Translations under genes and position numbers: made by a program
The notes under the pieces: model-generated
Database searches by the model: none
Seen by the model: the letters and a program-made list of their open reading frames with translations, nothing else
What the model was told of the DNA's origin: nothing
Part shown: positions 16,355 to 24,369 of the stretch, piece after piece
Position numbering within the stretch: position 1 is the stretch's first letter
How the letters are laid out: every line of letters starts with the position of its first letter
Assembly (NCBI GenBank): GCA_028875125.1
Contig: JAPPGC010000025.1
Coordinates: forward strand, 1-32,443
Direction: 5' to 3'
Source of the DNA: Bacteroidota bacterium
Lineage (GTDB): Bacteria > Bacteroidota > Rhodothermia > Rhodothermales > Bin80
DNA: 32,443 nt

Positions 16355-17831
16355 GGTTTCGAGAGTTTAGCCTTTCTACCAGTAAGGTACGCACAAGCCG
16401 GGGATCGGGTGATCCATCGAAGCGACGCATTACTTGCCCGATAAAAAACCCAACAATAGACTGCTTGCCGTCCCGGTACATTCTAACCTGCTTTGGATGC
16501 TCGTCCAGTACACGATCCACGATCGGCTCCAATGCACCACGGTCAGAAACTTGTATCAAGTTACGCTCTTTGGCAATAGTCCAGGGTTCGCGTTCATCAG
16601 ACAACATCGCTTCAAACAGAAGCTGTGCACCGCTCGAGCTGACCGTTGATTCTATTCGAAGATGCGCAAGCTGTGCCAGTCGAAGAGGCCGAACAGGAAA
16701 ACTTGCTATCTCTATACCATCCTCCTTACAGGTTCTCAGCACATCTCCCATGACAAAATTCGACAGCATCTTCGCTTGAACCGGGAGGGAAGCTTTTGAC
16801 TCAGAAGACCTGAGCATGTCCACCGCCTGTTCAAAGTAGTCGGCTACCGGTCGCTCTTCTGTTAGAACACCTGCGTCATACTCGGGTAACTGGAACGCCT
16901 TAACGTAGTGACGAAGGCGAGAAGCCGGCAGTCTTGGCATCCCGGCCACGATGGCCGCTTTGGCGGCCTCGGTAACCAGGATAGGGGGCAGGTCCGGGTC
17001 CGGGAAATAACGATAGTCATGGGCCTCTTCTTTTGAACGCATCGAACGTGTTTCCCCGGAGGTATCGTCCCATAGCCGAGTTTCGTGGGTGACCGGAATT
17101 CCGCGTTTCAGCAAGGCAGTTTGTCGACGCACTTCGTGATCAATCGCCCGCTCCACATGACGGAACGAGTTCATGTTCTTGATTTCCGTTTTCGTACCGA
17201 GCGCTTGTGCACTTTCCGGCCGAACAGATACGTTCGCATCGCAGCGAAGAGACCCTTCCTCCATATTACCGTCGCTAATCTCAAGGTAGCGGACCAGCTG
17301 ACGTACCCTCTGCATGTAAAGGTTGGCCTCCGCTCCGGAGCGCATATCGGGCTCGGAAACGATTTCCAGAAGTGGCACGCCGCAACGATTGTAATCCAGA
17401 AGTGTACTTGTGGGGTCCTGATCATGCAATGATTTGCCTGCGTCCTCCTCAATGTGAATACGTGTGATTCGAATTCGACGCGCTGGCCCGATATCAAGAT
17501 ATCCTGCTACGCAAATGGGGGATTCAAATTGAGAGATCTGGTATCCCTTGGGAAGATCAGGATAGAAGTAATGCTTACGGGCCAAAATGCTGCGTTCGGT
17601 GATCTGGCAGTTTGTTGCCAGGCCAAGCCGCACCGCAAATTCAACAACCCTGGAGTTCAGGACCGGTAGTGTACCGGGAAGTCCAAGACTGACAGGATCC
17701 ACATGTTGGTTGGGGGAAGCACCAAATTCCGCAGAGTCCGGGCTAAACGTTTTGGATTCTGTTAGCAGCTGACAGTGGACCTCCAGTCCGATTACGGGTT
17801 CGTACAGGGTATCGGTGGTTAACGCATTCAT
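16347..17831 (-). CDS. gatB: Asp-tRNA(Asn)/Glu-tRNA(Gln) amidotransferase subunit B
   Basis: GatB activates mischarged Glu-tRNA(Gln) or Asp-tRNA(Asn) for amide transfer, working with GatA and GatC. At 494 residues it has the usual length. Motifs are VIGLEVHCQL (13-22), GLPGTLPVLN, RKHYFYPDLPKGYQISQ, RIHIEEDAGKSLHD, DYNRCGVPLLEIVSEPD, LRCDANVSVRP and EIKNMNSFRHVERAI, then a C-terminal helical GatB/Yqey tail. The zinc cysteines found in some GatBs near residue 35 are absent, as in the S. aureus type. gatA and gatC are not in the window. It lies 6 bp after bcp and overlaps the thioredoxin-fold gene by 8 bp. Confidence 0.97.
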   Translation of the reverse strand: MNALTTDTLYEPVIGLEVHCQLLTESKTFSPDSAEFGASPNQHVDPVSLGLPGTLPVLNSRVVEFAVRLGLATNCQITERSILARKHYFYPDLPKGYQISQFESPICVAGYLDIGPARRIRITRIHIEEDAGKSLHDQDPTSTLLDYNRCGVPLLEIVSEPDMRSGAEANLYMQRVRQLVRYLEISDGNMEEGSLRCDANVSVRPESAQALGTKTEIKNMNSFRHVERAIDHEVRRQTALLKRGIPVTHETRLWDDTSGETRSMRSKEEAHDYRYFPDPDLPPILVTEAAKAAIVAGMPRLPASRLRHYVKAFQLPEYDAGVLTEERPVADYFEQAVDMLRSSESKASLPVQAKMLSNFVMGDVLRTCKEDGIEIASFPVRPLRLAQLAHLRIESTVSSSGAQLLFEAMLSDEREPWTIAKERNLIQVSDRGALEPIVDRVLDEHPKQVRMYRDGKQSIVGFFIGQVMRRFDGSPDPRLVRTLLVERLNSRNHE

Positions 17832-17837
17832 CGACGA

Positions 17838-18299
17838 TCACATTTCCGCGAATGCATCAAGAATTTCCTTGCCGTGGACCCTATTCTTCGGACGCCTGAA
17901 TATCTTTACGATCCTTCCGGATTCATCAATCAGAAAGGTCGTGCGCTTAAGCCCCAGGAAGGTCTTGCCGAACATCATCTTTTCTCCCCAAACACCATAC
18001 AGATCAATGACCTTCTTGTCTTTATCCGCTACCAGGAAGAACGGCAGATTATACTTCGCGGCAAAGCGTTGGTGAGACTTTGCACTGTTGGGAGAGACTC
18101 CGATAACAACAATTCCCGCCTCCTTTATCGAATCCCAGCTGTCTCGAATACTGCAGGCCTCCATCACACATCCGGGGGTATCGTTCAACGGATAGAAATA
18201 CAGGGCGATCTTGCGACCGAAGAAATCACTGAGACGGAGTTGACCGCCATCTCCTAACGGGCCTACAAAATCCGGTGCCTTATCCCCAAGTGCTAACAT
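17838..18299 (-). CDS. bcp: Thiol peroxidase of the Bcp/PrxQ family
   Basis: This 153-residue peroxiredoxin reduces hydrogen peroxide and organic hydroperoxides. The active-site stretch is YFYPLNDTPGCVMEACSIRD, with peroxidatic Cys44 and the likely resolving Cys49 five residues on, as in two-cysteine BCPs. FLGLKRTTFLID later carries the conserved Arg. ATG at 18299 starts MLALGDKAPDF, the normal N-terminus; a TTG further upstream would add seven atypical residues. It is first in a tight run with gatB (6-bp gap) and has 105 bp before it, so it may have its own promoter. Confidence 0.95.
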   Translation of the reverse strand: MLALGDKAPDFVGPLGDGGQLRLSDFFGRKIALYFYPLNDTPGCVMEACSIRDSWDSIKEAGIVVIGVSPNSAKSHQRFAAKYNLPFFLVADKDKKVIDLYGVWGEKMMFGKTFLGLKRTTFLIDESGRIVKIFRRPKNRVHGKEILDAFAEM

Positions 18300-18320
18300 T
18301 GTCGTGCAGGTTGACGGCAA

Positions 18321-18333
18321 CCAGTTATACTGG
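18321..18333 (-). promoter_or_regulatory. Short palindrome upstream of bcp
   Basis: CCAGT-TAT-ACTGG is a perfect 5-bp dyad 22 bp before the bcp start. On the minus strand it contains TATAAC, a possible -10 box, but no good -35 is seen. It could be an operator for the peroxidase gene. Confidence 0.3.
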
Positions 18334-18404
18334 TAGTTTTAGAAAATGCCGACATATTCCCCAAGAACTGGGAGGTACGCAAACCGCCACCCGGATGAGC
18401 AAAG

Positions 18405-20390
18405 CTAATACCTGAGCAGATGGTCAAGTGATTCCTTGAGCCGTGCACGGGCAGAAAATATCTCGGTTTCCAGATTGAGCGAAAAGGGCACGGGGGTATC
18501 CAGACTGGCCACGCGTACCGGGGGTGCATCCAGGTACTCAAACCCTTCTTCCACGATCCTTGCAGTAATTTCACCTCCGAATCCACCGGTCATGCTAGCT
18601 TCATGCAGCACTAAAAGTCGGCCAGTTTTTTTAAGTGAGGCTAAAACCAGATCCTTGTCCCATGGCACGAGCGTTCGCAGGTCAACAACCTCAACGCCGG
18701 CACCAGTCTGCTCCTTTTGTAACTGGGCTTCTTCCAGCGCCCATTGAACACCAAGTCCATAGGTGACAATCGTGACATCTTCCCCCGGGTGCGCGCAGAC
18801 CGCGCTGCCCAAGGGAACGTCAAAAATATCATTTGGCACGGGTCCGCGCGTACTGCGATACAGATGTTTGTGCTCAAAATACAGGACCGGGTTCGGATCG
18901 GCTATTGAAGCGAGGAGCAGCCCTTTTGCATCACTTGGTGTTGCCGGAACAACAACTTTCAAGCCCGGAACATGACAGAACCAAGCCTCCTTGCATTGAG
19001 AATGGAACGGTCCGGCTCCGATATGTCCTCCGAATGGCGCCCGTATAGTCACATTAACCGGTGCATTCCACCGGTAAGTGGTTGTTGCCAGGTTGTTTAC
19101 AATCTGATTGAAACCACAGGCAATAAAATCGGCATACTGCATTTCGATGATAGGCCTAAACCCCTCAAGTGCCAATCCCAGAGCCGCCCCCAATATTCCA
19201 CTTTCTATGATGGGCGTGTTTCGCACGCGTTCTCGACCAAACTTCTCCATTAGACCTGCCGAGGTTTTGAAGACTCCGCCGTACTCGGCCACATCCTGTC
19301 CCATTAACAGCACGCGGTCGTCCTCGTCCATGGCCTGCCACATCGCTTCACGAATCGCATCAACGACCCGTATTTCTGGCTGGCTGCCGTGAGATGGTCG
19401 AAGGGGTGTACTGGTTGGCACGAAGACCGCAGCTTTTTCCCGGTCAGGGGAACTCTCCACCATGGGTTGCGCCAGTGCGTATTCAGAGGCGGCGCTGACG
19501 ATCCTTGATAGTTCTTCCCGCACATCTTCCACCTCCTTGGAGGAGGTTACCTTCGCTTCGGTCAGCCTTTTGATATACTGATCCACGGGATCCTTTTGTG
19601 CCCATTCCTCCATGAGCGCCTGCGGGACATATTTCGTTCCAGATGCCTCCTCGTGGCCTCGGCGGCGAAAGGTCTTCATCTCCAGGAGTGTGGCTCCTTT
19701 TCCTGCACGTGCACGCTCCGCGGCAGTACGGACGGCTGCTACCACACTGAGCACATTGTTACCATCAACGGATTCCCCCGGAAATCCGTATCCCGAGGCT
19801 GCGTCTGCCAAGTTGGCGATGGGCAGCGCCTCATCGGTCGGTGTGGAGAGACCGTAACCATTATTCTCAACGATGAACAACACAGGCAGCTTCCAAACCC
19901 CTGCCAGACTGCAGGCTTCATGGAAGTCCCCCTCCCTCGTGGCTCCGTCTCCGCAAAAAACTGCGGCGACATTTCCGCTGTTTTTGAGTTGGGCCGCCTG
20001 CGCAATACCACAGGCCACCGGGAGCATGGCTCCCAGGTGGGAGATCATCCCCACGATACGCTTTTCCGGCAGACCAAAATGAAAGGTCCTGTCCCGTCCC
20101 ATGGTATATCCTCCCTTCCGTCCCATTAACTGGCAGAACAAGGGCTTGAGGGGCACTTCCCGCGTGGTCCACACGCCCAAATTTCTGTGCAATGGGAGTA
20201 TCACATCGCTTCTTCGGAGTGCCCAGGTACAACCTACCGCAATTGCTTCCTGGCCATAGCCGCTGAACCATTTTGATATCCGGTTGTGGCGGATGAGCCG
20301 GAGCATATGTTCCTCGATAACACGAGGAAGAAGAAGCGCACGGAGAAGTCCGTGGTGTTCGTCGTTCGGAATCTGGTCAAGGGCACTCAA
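18405..20390 (-). CDS. 2-oxoacid dehydrogenase E1, fused alpha-beta
   Basis: This 661-residue thiamine-diphosphate enzyme has the alpha chain (about 1-320) and beta chain (about 345-661) of an E1 component in one polypeptide. The TPP/Mg motif is GDGATREGDFHEA (147-159) ending in ENNGYG (175-180). The beta half has VDAIREAMWQAM, the IIESGILGAALGLALEG helix with the cofactor Glu, and the APFGGHIGAGPFHSQ loop. Fused E1s of this type in Bacteroidota are annotated as branched-chain 2-oxoacid or pyruvate dehydrogenase; I cannot choose between them. E2 and E3 are absent here. The start is a TTG at 20390 that overlaps the stop of the sugar transferase gene; no Met occurs before residue 29, which would be too late. 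Confidence 0.93.
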   Translation of the reverse strand: MSALDQIPNDEHHGLLRALLLPRVIEEHMLRLIRHNRISKWFSGYGQEAIAVGCTWALRRSDVILPLHRNLGVWTTREVPLKPLFCQLMGRKGGYTMGRDRTFHFGLPEKRIVGMISHLGAMLPVACGIAQAAQLKNSGNVAAVFCGDGATREGDFHEACSLAGVWKLPVLFIVENNGYGLSTPTDEALPIANLADAASGYGFPGESVDGNNVLSVVAAVRTAAERARAGKGATLLEMKTFRRRGHEEASGTKYVPQALMEEWAQKDPVDQYIKRLTEAKVTSSKEVEDVREELSRIVSAASEYALAQPMVESSPDREKAAVFVPTSTPLRPSHGSQPEIRVVDAIREAMWQAMDEDDRVLLMGQDVAEYGGVFKTSAGLMEKFGRERVRNTPIIESGILGAALGLALEGFRPIIEMQYADFIACGFNQIVNNLATTTYRWNAPVNVTIRAPFGGHIGAGPFHSQCKEAWFCHVPGLKVVVPATPSDAKGLLLASIADPNPVLYFEHKHLYRSTRGPVPNDIFDVPLGSAVCAHPGEDVTIVTYGLGVQWALEEAQLQKEQTGAGVEVVDLRTLVPWDKDLVLASLKKTGRLLVLHEASMTGGFGGEITARIVEEGFEYLDAPPVRVASLDTPVPFSLNLETEIFSARARLKESLDHLLRY

Positions 20391-21808
20391 CGGCCGCCTC
20401 CGGATATTACCGCCTGAAAGGTCCGAAGCAGGATCTTCAAATCCATGGTCAAACTCATATTCTCGATGTAATAAAGGTCAAATTTGACCTTCTGCTGTAC
20501 ATCTTCAATGGAGCTGTCGTAGTGCCACATTACCTGAGCCCATCCAGTAATACCAGGCCGTATGCGGTGCCGGCGATTATAGAGTGGTATTTTGCCGATC
20601 AGTTTTTCTACAAAGTATGGCCGTTCTGGACGGGGTCCCACCAGGCTCATATCCCCGCGAAGCACATTCCAAAGCTGAGGAATTTCGTCGAGGCGAGTCC
20701 TGCGCAACCAGCCTCCGACAGGAGTATAGCGCGGGTCATCTTTGGAAGCCCAAACTGGTCCGGTCTGGGCTTCAGCATCCCGACGCATGGTTCTGAATTT
20801 ATACATGGTGAAAGTGCGTCCTTTACGTCCCACACGATTCTGCCTGTAAATTGACCCTCCCTTTGATGTGCTTGCTATGGCAATCGTGATCCCAATCCAT
20901 AGTGGTAATCCTACGACCAGAACCAGCAAGGCGACAATCAGATCAATTAGTCGCTTCGTGTACTGTTGCCAGGCGGGCATAGGGATCGGCAATACCTCAA
21001 TGAGCGGTAGACCATATATGTGTTCAGTCCGTGCCATACCACCGATCACTGAGTAAAAATCTGGCACGATCTTGAGCGTCACACTCTTGCCGTCGCACAG
21101 GCGCAGCACCTCAGACAGTTCTTTATTGTCTTCGGAGCCCAGCGCAATCAATACATCATGCACGAGCAACTCGTCAATCAGATCAGGTAATTGCTCTATG
21201 GCATGCTCGGGATGCTGATGTTGCAGGTCTTCTCCGTTTGAGGAAAGAACATCTTTCTGACCCAATCGCACTGCTCCAACAATTTGAATCCCTGCAGCTG
21301 GATATTTGGCTACATCCTGGTATAGGCGTTCTACCTGATCACTCCAGCCCACCACCAGGGCACGATGATTTCCATGGCCGCGCAGGATCAAAGCTTTCTG
21401 TACAGAACGTACTATGATCCGCCCGAAAACAATCATTCCCAGGAACGAAGCCCAGTAGATTGCGAGGCCGAACCGGTTTCCCACCGGATCCCAAAGGTCA
21501 ATGAATACGCTGAATGCAAGAATCAGGACGCCAACCGTAACTACTTTGATCAATGACACGCTCTCGTCAAGACGGCTCGAGGCATGCCGCTCCCGGTACA
21601 TGCCTGCAAGCAAGAGCATCACTATCCAAAAAGGTGTAGCTAGCACCGGGATAAACAAAGGGTAAATCACATCTCCCGTAACTGGGTGTTCAAAGCCCAT
21701 TATGTCGAAATCGCCGCGGAATCTCATCAACAGGAACACGAAGCCAGATGCCGAAGCAGCAAGGGTATCGACGACGATCAGGGAAATAATTTCAACTGTA
21801 CGGGACAT
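20387..21808 (-). CDS. Undecaprenyl-phosphate sugar transferase (polyprenyl glycosylphosphotransferase)
   Basis: This membrane enzyme attaches the first sugar-phosphate of a surface polysaccharide repeat unit to undecaprenyl phosphate. The 473 residues comprise an N-terminal membrane region of about four helices (about 5-120), a soluble CoA-binding-like domain (about 140-260), a further membrane helix near 280-300, and the catalytic bacterial sugar transferase domain. The latter shows YRQNRVGRKGRTFTMYKFRTM, RRTRLDEIPQLWNVLRGDMSLVGPRPE and YNRRHRIRPGITGWAQV. It is WbaP/WcaJ/ExoY-like in architecture; the sugar is unknown. It is the first gene of the minus block and divergent from the Wzi-like gene, which supports a polysaccharide role. 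Confidence 0.94.
   Translation of the reverse strand: MSRTVEIISLIVVDTLAASASGFVFLLMRFRGDFDIMGFEHPVTGDVIYPLFIPVLATPFWIVMLLLAGMYRERHASSRLDESVSLIKVVTVGVLILAFSVFIDLWDPVGNRFGLAIYWASFLGMIVFGRIIVRSVQKALILRGHGNHRALVVGWSDQVERLYQDVAKYPAAGIQIVGAVRLGQKDVLSSNGEDLQHQHPEHAIEQLPDLIDELLVHDVLIALGSEDNKELSEVLRLCDGKSVTLKIVPDFYSVIGGMARTEHIYGLPLIEVLPIPMPAWQQYTKRLIDLIVALLVLVVGLPLWIGITIAIASTSKGGSIYRQNRVGRKGRTFTMYKFRTMRRDAEAQTGPVWASKDDPRYTPVGGWLRRTRLDEIPQLWNVLRGDMSLVGPRPERPYFVEKLIGKIPLYNRRHRIRPGITGWAQVMWHYDSSIEDVQQKVKFDLYYIENMSLTMDLKILLRTFQAVISGGGR
20397..20401 (-). promoter_or_regulatory. Strong ribosome binding site fixing the TTG start of E1
   Basis: The minus strand reads GGAGG, six bases (CGGCCG), then TTG. This near-consensus Shine-Dalgarno lies inside the last codons of the sugar transferase gene and supports the TTG. 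It stands out because most genes in the window have no recognisable ribosome binding site. Confidence 0.75.
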
Positions 21809-22261
21809 TCTGGGAACAACACTGCAGGGGCTTATACTCTACCAATCCGAATCACGTTGCCCGATCTGATATCGTGATTGAGTGACCTAGACTTTTTTAC
21901 TCTTCGGGCGATTCCCCAGATCTATACAGCTTGCGATGGTGTTTCGGGTTGCATTTTGCGGACAGAGGAGGAATTTGGAATATTTCAACATGGTGCTGAT
22001 ACCAGTGGAGGGTCGTTAACTAGTTTGAGTCCGTTAAAGCTCTGATAGCGTAGCACATGAGGGAATATATTGAATGCCTTCGGCAAATGTCGTAATGATG
22101 CTAAACGACCGTTAACAACCCCCCTTTACGGTCGGGCACAGCGTTTCAGGCACATCCGCTATCGTCCTGAATACACTGGGGGTTTTCGCACGAACGGATC
22201 GTACTTTGCATTAATAGAGTTGTAACAACCTATCTTTCGTTTTCAACTATTTGCCTAATGC
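21809..22261. other. 453-bp divergent regulatory region with repeated GTTAA motifs
   Basis: This gap separates the sugar transferase (minus) and Wzi-like (plus) genes and must hold both promoters. GTTAAC occurs at 22015-22020 (preceded by GGTC) and 22111-22116 (preceded by GACC), and GTTAAA at 22033-22038 (preceded by GTCC). GACCGT...ACGGTC forms a 6-bp stem around the third site. These may be regulator sites; no gene is seen. Confidence 0.4.
22205..22238 (+). promoter_or_regulatory. Candidate Bacteroidota-type promoter for the outer-membrane operon
   Basis: TTTG at 22205-22208 and TATCTTTC at 22231-22238 match the Bacteroidota sigma consensus (TTTG, then TAnnTTTG) at seven of eight positions in the downstream box, with a 22-base spacer. 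The upstream gene start at 22262 is 23 bases further on. Such short motifs arise by chance. Confidence 0.4.
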
Positions 22262-23803
22262 ATGCTGCTGCGCGTGTTGTTTGTCAGCCCGATTATATTG
22301 TTACCCATTTTGGTCCAGGCCCAGGGGAATCGTCTGCTGTCGGTGAATGACTACGCCTACGAGTATATCGTACGGCTTCAGCGTCGAGGGCATCTACTTG
22401 AATTGAATCCCACATCGCTGCCGTATCGCCGAGGTGATGTGTGGGATGCGCTGAGTCGACTGGACACTACCGCCCTGAACAGTTCAGAGCAACACTGGAC
22501 AACGTTGCTTCGTCGCAAGCTTAAACCTGTCGACAAGCCGGAGGCTAAAACCACAGTAGGGTACACCTTCATGGCGGCAACTGATATTATCAACAGTGAC
22601 CGAAAAGATCTTGTCAGACCCCTGGGGGAGTCAGTTAATTTCTATTGGTACGGTACATGGGCCACCGGTTACCTTGAAGCTGGACCTGCTGTGGCAGAAC
22701 TCTCTTTGCAGCATAACCGCTTTTACGAAAACGATCCTGATGGCCTGGATGCTACGCTGCGCTTATGGGCTCGAAGTGAACACTCCTATGTAGGCTGGCA
22801 CAGTCGCTGGGTATCGGCCTATGCCGGACGCTGGGATATACACTGGAGCGCACCGGGTGATGCCTCCACAATTGTCAGCAATAATGCACGTAGTAGAGAC
22901 CAGATACTCCTGCGGATCGGGAGTCCCCGAGCATCCATAACCGCAGTCCTGAGTGAATTGGACAGCGCAACAGACGGGCGATACTACACGGGACGCGCCG
23001 CTGATGATTCAGTCGCCTTTGGAAGTACACGGCGGTTCCACGCCGCACATCGATGGGATTTCCGTCCGTCCAAGAAATTCGTGATCAGTTTTATGGAATC
23101 AGCCATTTATTCTGGACCCACTGCTGGAGTATCCCTGAAGTATCTCAACCCGGTGAACCCATTTACGTTTGTTGTAGACAATGTGCCAAAAAACGATGAT
23201 AACAACGGTTTTTTGGCAGGGCTTTTGTGGGCGCAGCTCAAACGTCTGACGCTTCAGGGGCAGTTTATGGTAGACGATATCCGCCTGCAGGCCAATACAG
23301 GCCCGGAGACGATCACTTTTGTACTTACCGGTTCGGCAACGTATGCACTGCCCAGAGCTGACCTCAGGTTAACGTTGGAAACGGTTACGTCAAGGGCTTA
23401 CAATGCTCCGCAGACTGAAGGACAGTACATATTTCTCAATCGGGGGCTGGCCACACAGTTTAGTGATTACGTACACACTTCATTGTCTGCTGAGTTTTAC
23501 ATGGACCATAAAGTCCGCGGACTGCGATTTGGACCCAGGCTGGATATGCTGCTGCAGGGGGAACGCGATATGCGCCAGCCATTCCCGGGCAATTCGGAAA
23601 CCGTGAGTAATCTTCTTGATGGTGACGTAGAGCAAACCATTCGCGGATCAATCGGCGTGACCTACCAACCGACGCATTGGTGGTGGATTGCAGCTGACGG
23701 AGGCTATAATGTGACCGATAGCGGCAGTAATCGTCTCGTGGGGTTGATAAGCGCAGGGGTGATACTCACGCTCGACACCGCCATAGACCTTTGGAGCCAG
23801 TGA
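22262..23803 (+). CDS. Wzi-like capsule assembly outer-membrane protein
   Basis: This 513-residue exported protein has a signal peptide (MLLRVLFVSPIILLPILVQA, cleaved near residue 20) and a mature N-terminus NDYAYEYIVRLQRRGHLLELNPTSLPYRRGDVWDAL, which fits the Wzi-type capsule assembly proteins annotated widely in Bacteroidota. The remainder is a run of alternating amphipathic strands, expected for an 18-strand-type barrel. E. coli Wzi helps anchor capsule at the surface; a role in polysaccharide attachment or export is likely here. It heads a three-gene operon and overlaps the next gene by a GTGA. It is divergent from the sugar transferase gene. Confidence 0.85.
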   Translation: MLLRVLFVSPIILLPILVQAQGNRLLSVNDYAYEYIVRLQRRGHLLELNPTSLPYRRGDVWDALSRLDTTALNSSEQHWTTLLRRKLKPVDKPEAKTTVGYTFMAATDIINSDRKDLVRPLGESVNFYWYGTWATGYLEAGPAVAELSLQHNRFYENDPDGLDATLRLWARSEHSYVGWHSRWVSAYAGRWDIHWSAPGDASTIVSNNARSRDQILLRIGSPRASITAVLSELDSATDGRYYTGRAADDSVAFGSTRRFHAAHRWDFRPSKKFVISFMESAIYSGPTAGVSLKYLNPVNPFTFVVDNVPKNDDNNGFLAGLLWAQLKRLTLQGQFMVDDIRLQANTGPETITFVLTGSATYALPRADLRLTLETVTSRAYNAPQTEGQYIFLNRGLATQFSDYVHTSLSAEFYMDHKVRGLRFGPRLDMLLQGERDMRQPFPGNSETVSNLLDGDVEQTIRGSIGVTYQPTHWWWIAADGGYNVTDSGSNRLVGLISAGVILTLDTAIDLWSQ

Positions 23804-24369
23804 GGCGCCCATTGACAATACTGGTCCTGCTTGCAGTTGCGGCCCCCTGCCTCGCACAGGATCCGTTCAGCAGTCTGGAAATGCGCATTCAGGCAACACA
23901 GAATGTGAACCAAAACATCCTGCATGATCACTGGCATCCCGGTCGGGGCATGAAAGCATCCCTGGTTACACCATTTTATTTCGGCGACTGGGGGATCAGT
24001 CTAGGTATTCATCGCTTTGATGCCCGCAGCGATGTACCCGGGTTTGGGGCACTATGGATTAGCTCGGATTGGGGGGTGAGGTTACCATTTGGGTACCGGT
24101 TCGCACTGACACCTACGGTCGGTATAGGTAACTATCGTATGTCATTTGATGATGCGGTAACAACGTTTTCCGGCGAGAGCAGCGAGAGTGATTTTGTCAG
24201 TAGTGCAAGTCTGCGAGCTTCACTAAGAATTGGTCGGGATTGGTTTCTGTTTGGTCAGGCTGAGCACCTACGCGTACAAACCAGACCTTTAATGCAACTC
24301 TGGTTTGTCTCTGCCGGAATTGGTTATCAGATGGAAACAGGCAAACTCCTCAAAGCTATTCTGGAATGA
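23800..24369 (+). CDS. Small exported beta-barrel-like protein
   Basis: The GTG at 23800 overlaps the Wzi-like stop and gives a 189-residue protein with a clean signal peptide (VRRPLTILVLLAVAAPCLAQ). A TTG at 23791 is the alternative start. The mature part has many amphipathic strands (SLVTPFYFGDWGISLGIHRF, GVRLPFGYRFALTPTVGIGNYRM, LMQLWFVSAGIGYQM) as in an 8- to 10-strand outer-membrane barrel, and ends in LLKAILE rather than an aromatic residue. No named family recognised. It is followed by an ATGA overlap into the TonB-receptor-like gene, so it is probably made with both neighbours. Confidence 0.75.
   Translation: MRRPLTILVLLAVAAPCLAQDPFSSLEMRIQATQNVNQNILHDHWHPGRGMKASLVTPFYFGDWGISLGIHRFDARSDVPGFGALWISSDWGVRLPFGYRFALTPTVGIGNYRMSFDDAVTTFSGESSESDFVSSASLRASLRIGRDWFLFGQAEHLRVQTRPLMQLWFVSAGIGYQMETGKLLKAILE

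Noticed and set aside
17680-17760. GatB missing the zinc cysteines near residue 35.
   Set aside because: Zinc-free GatBs such as that of S. aureus also lack them; all other core motifs are present.
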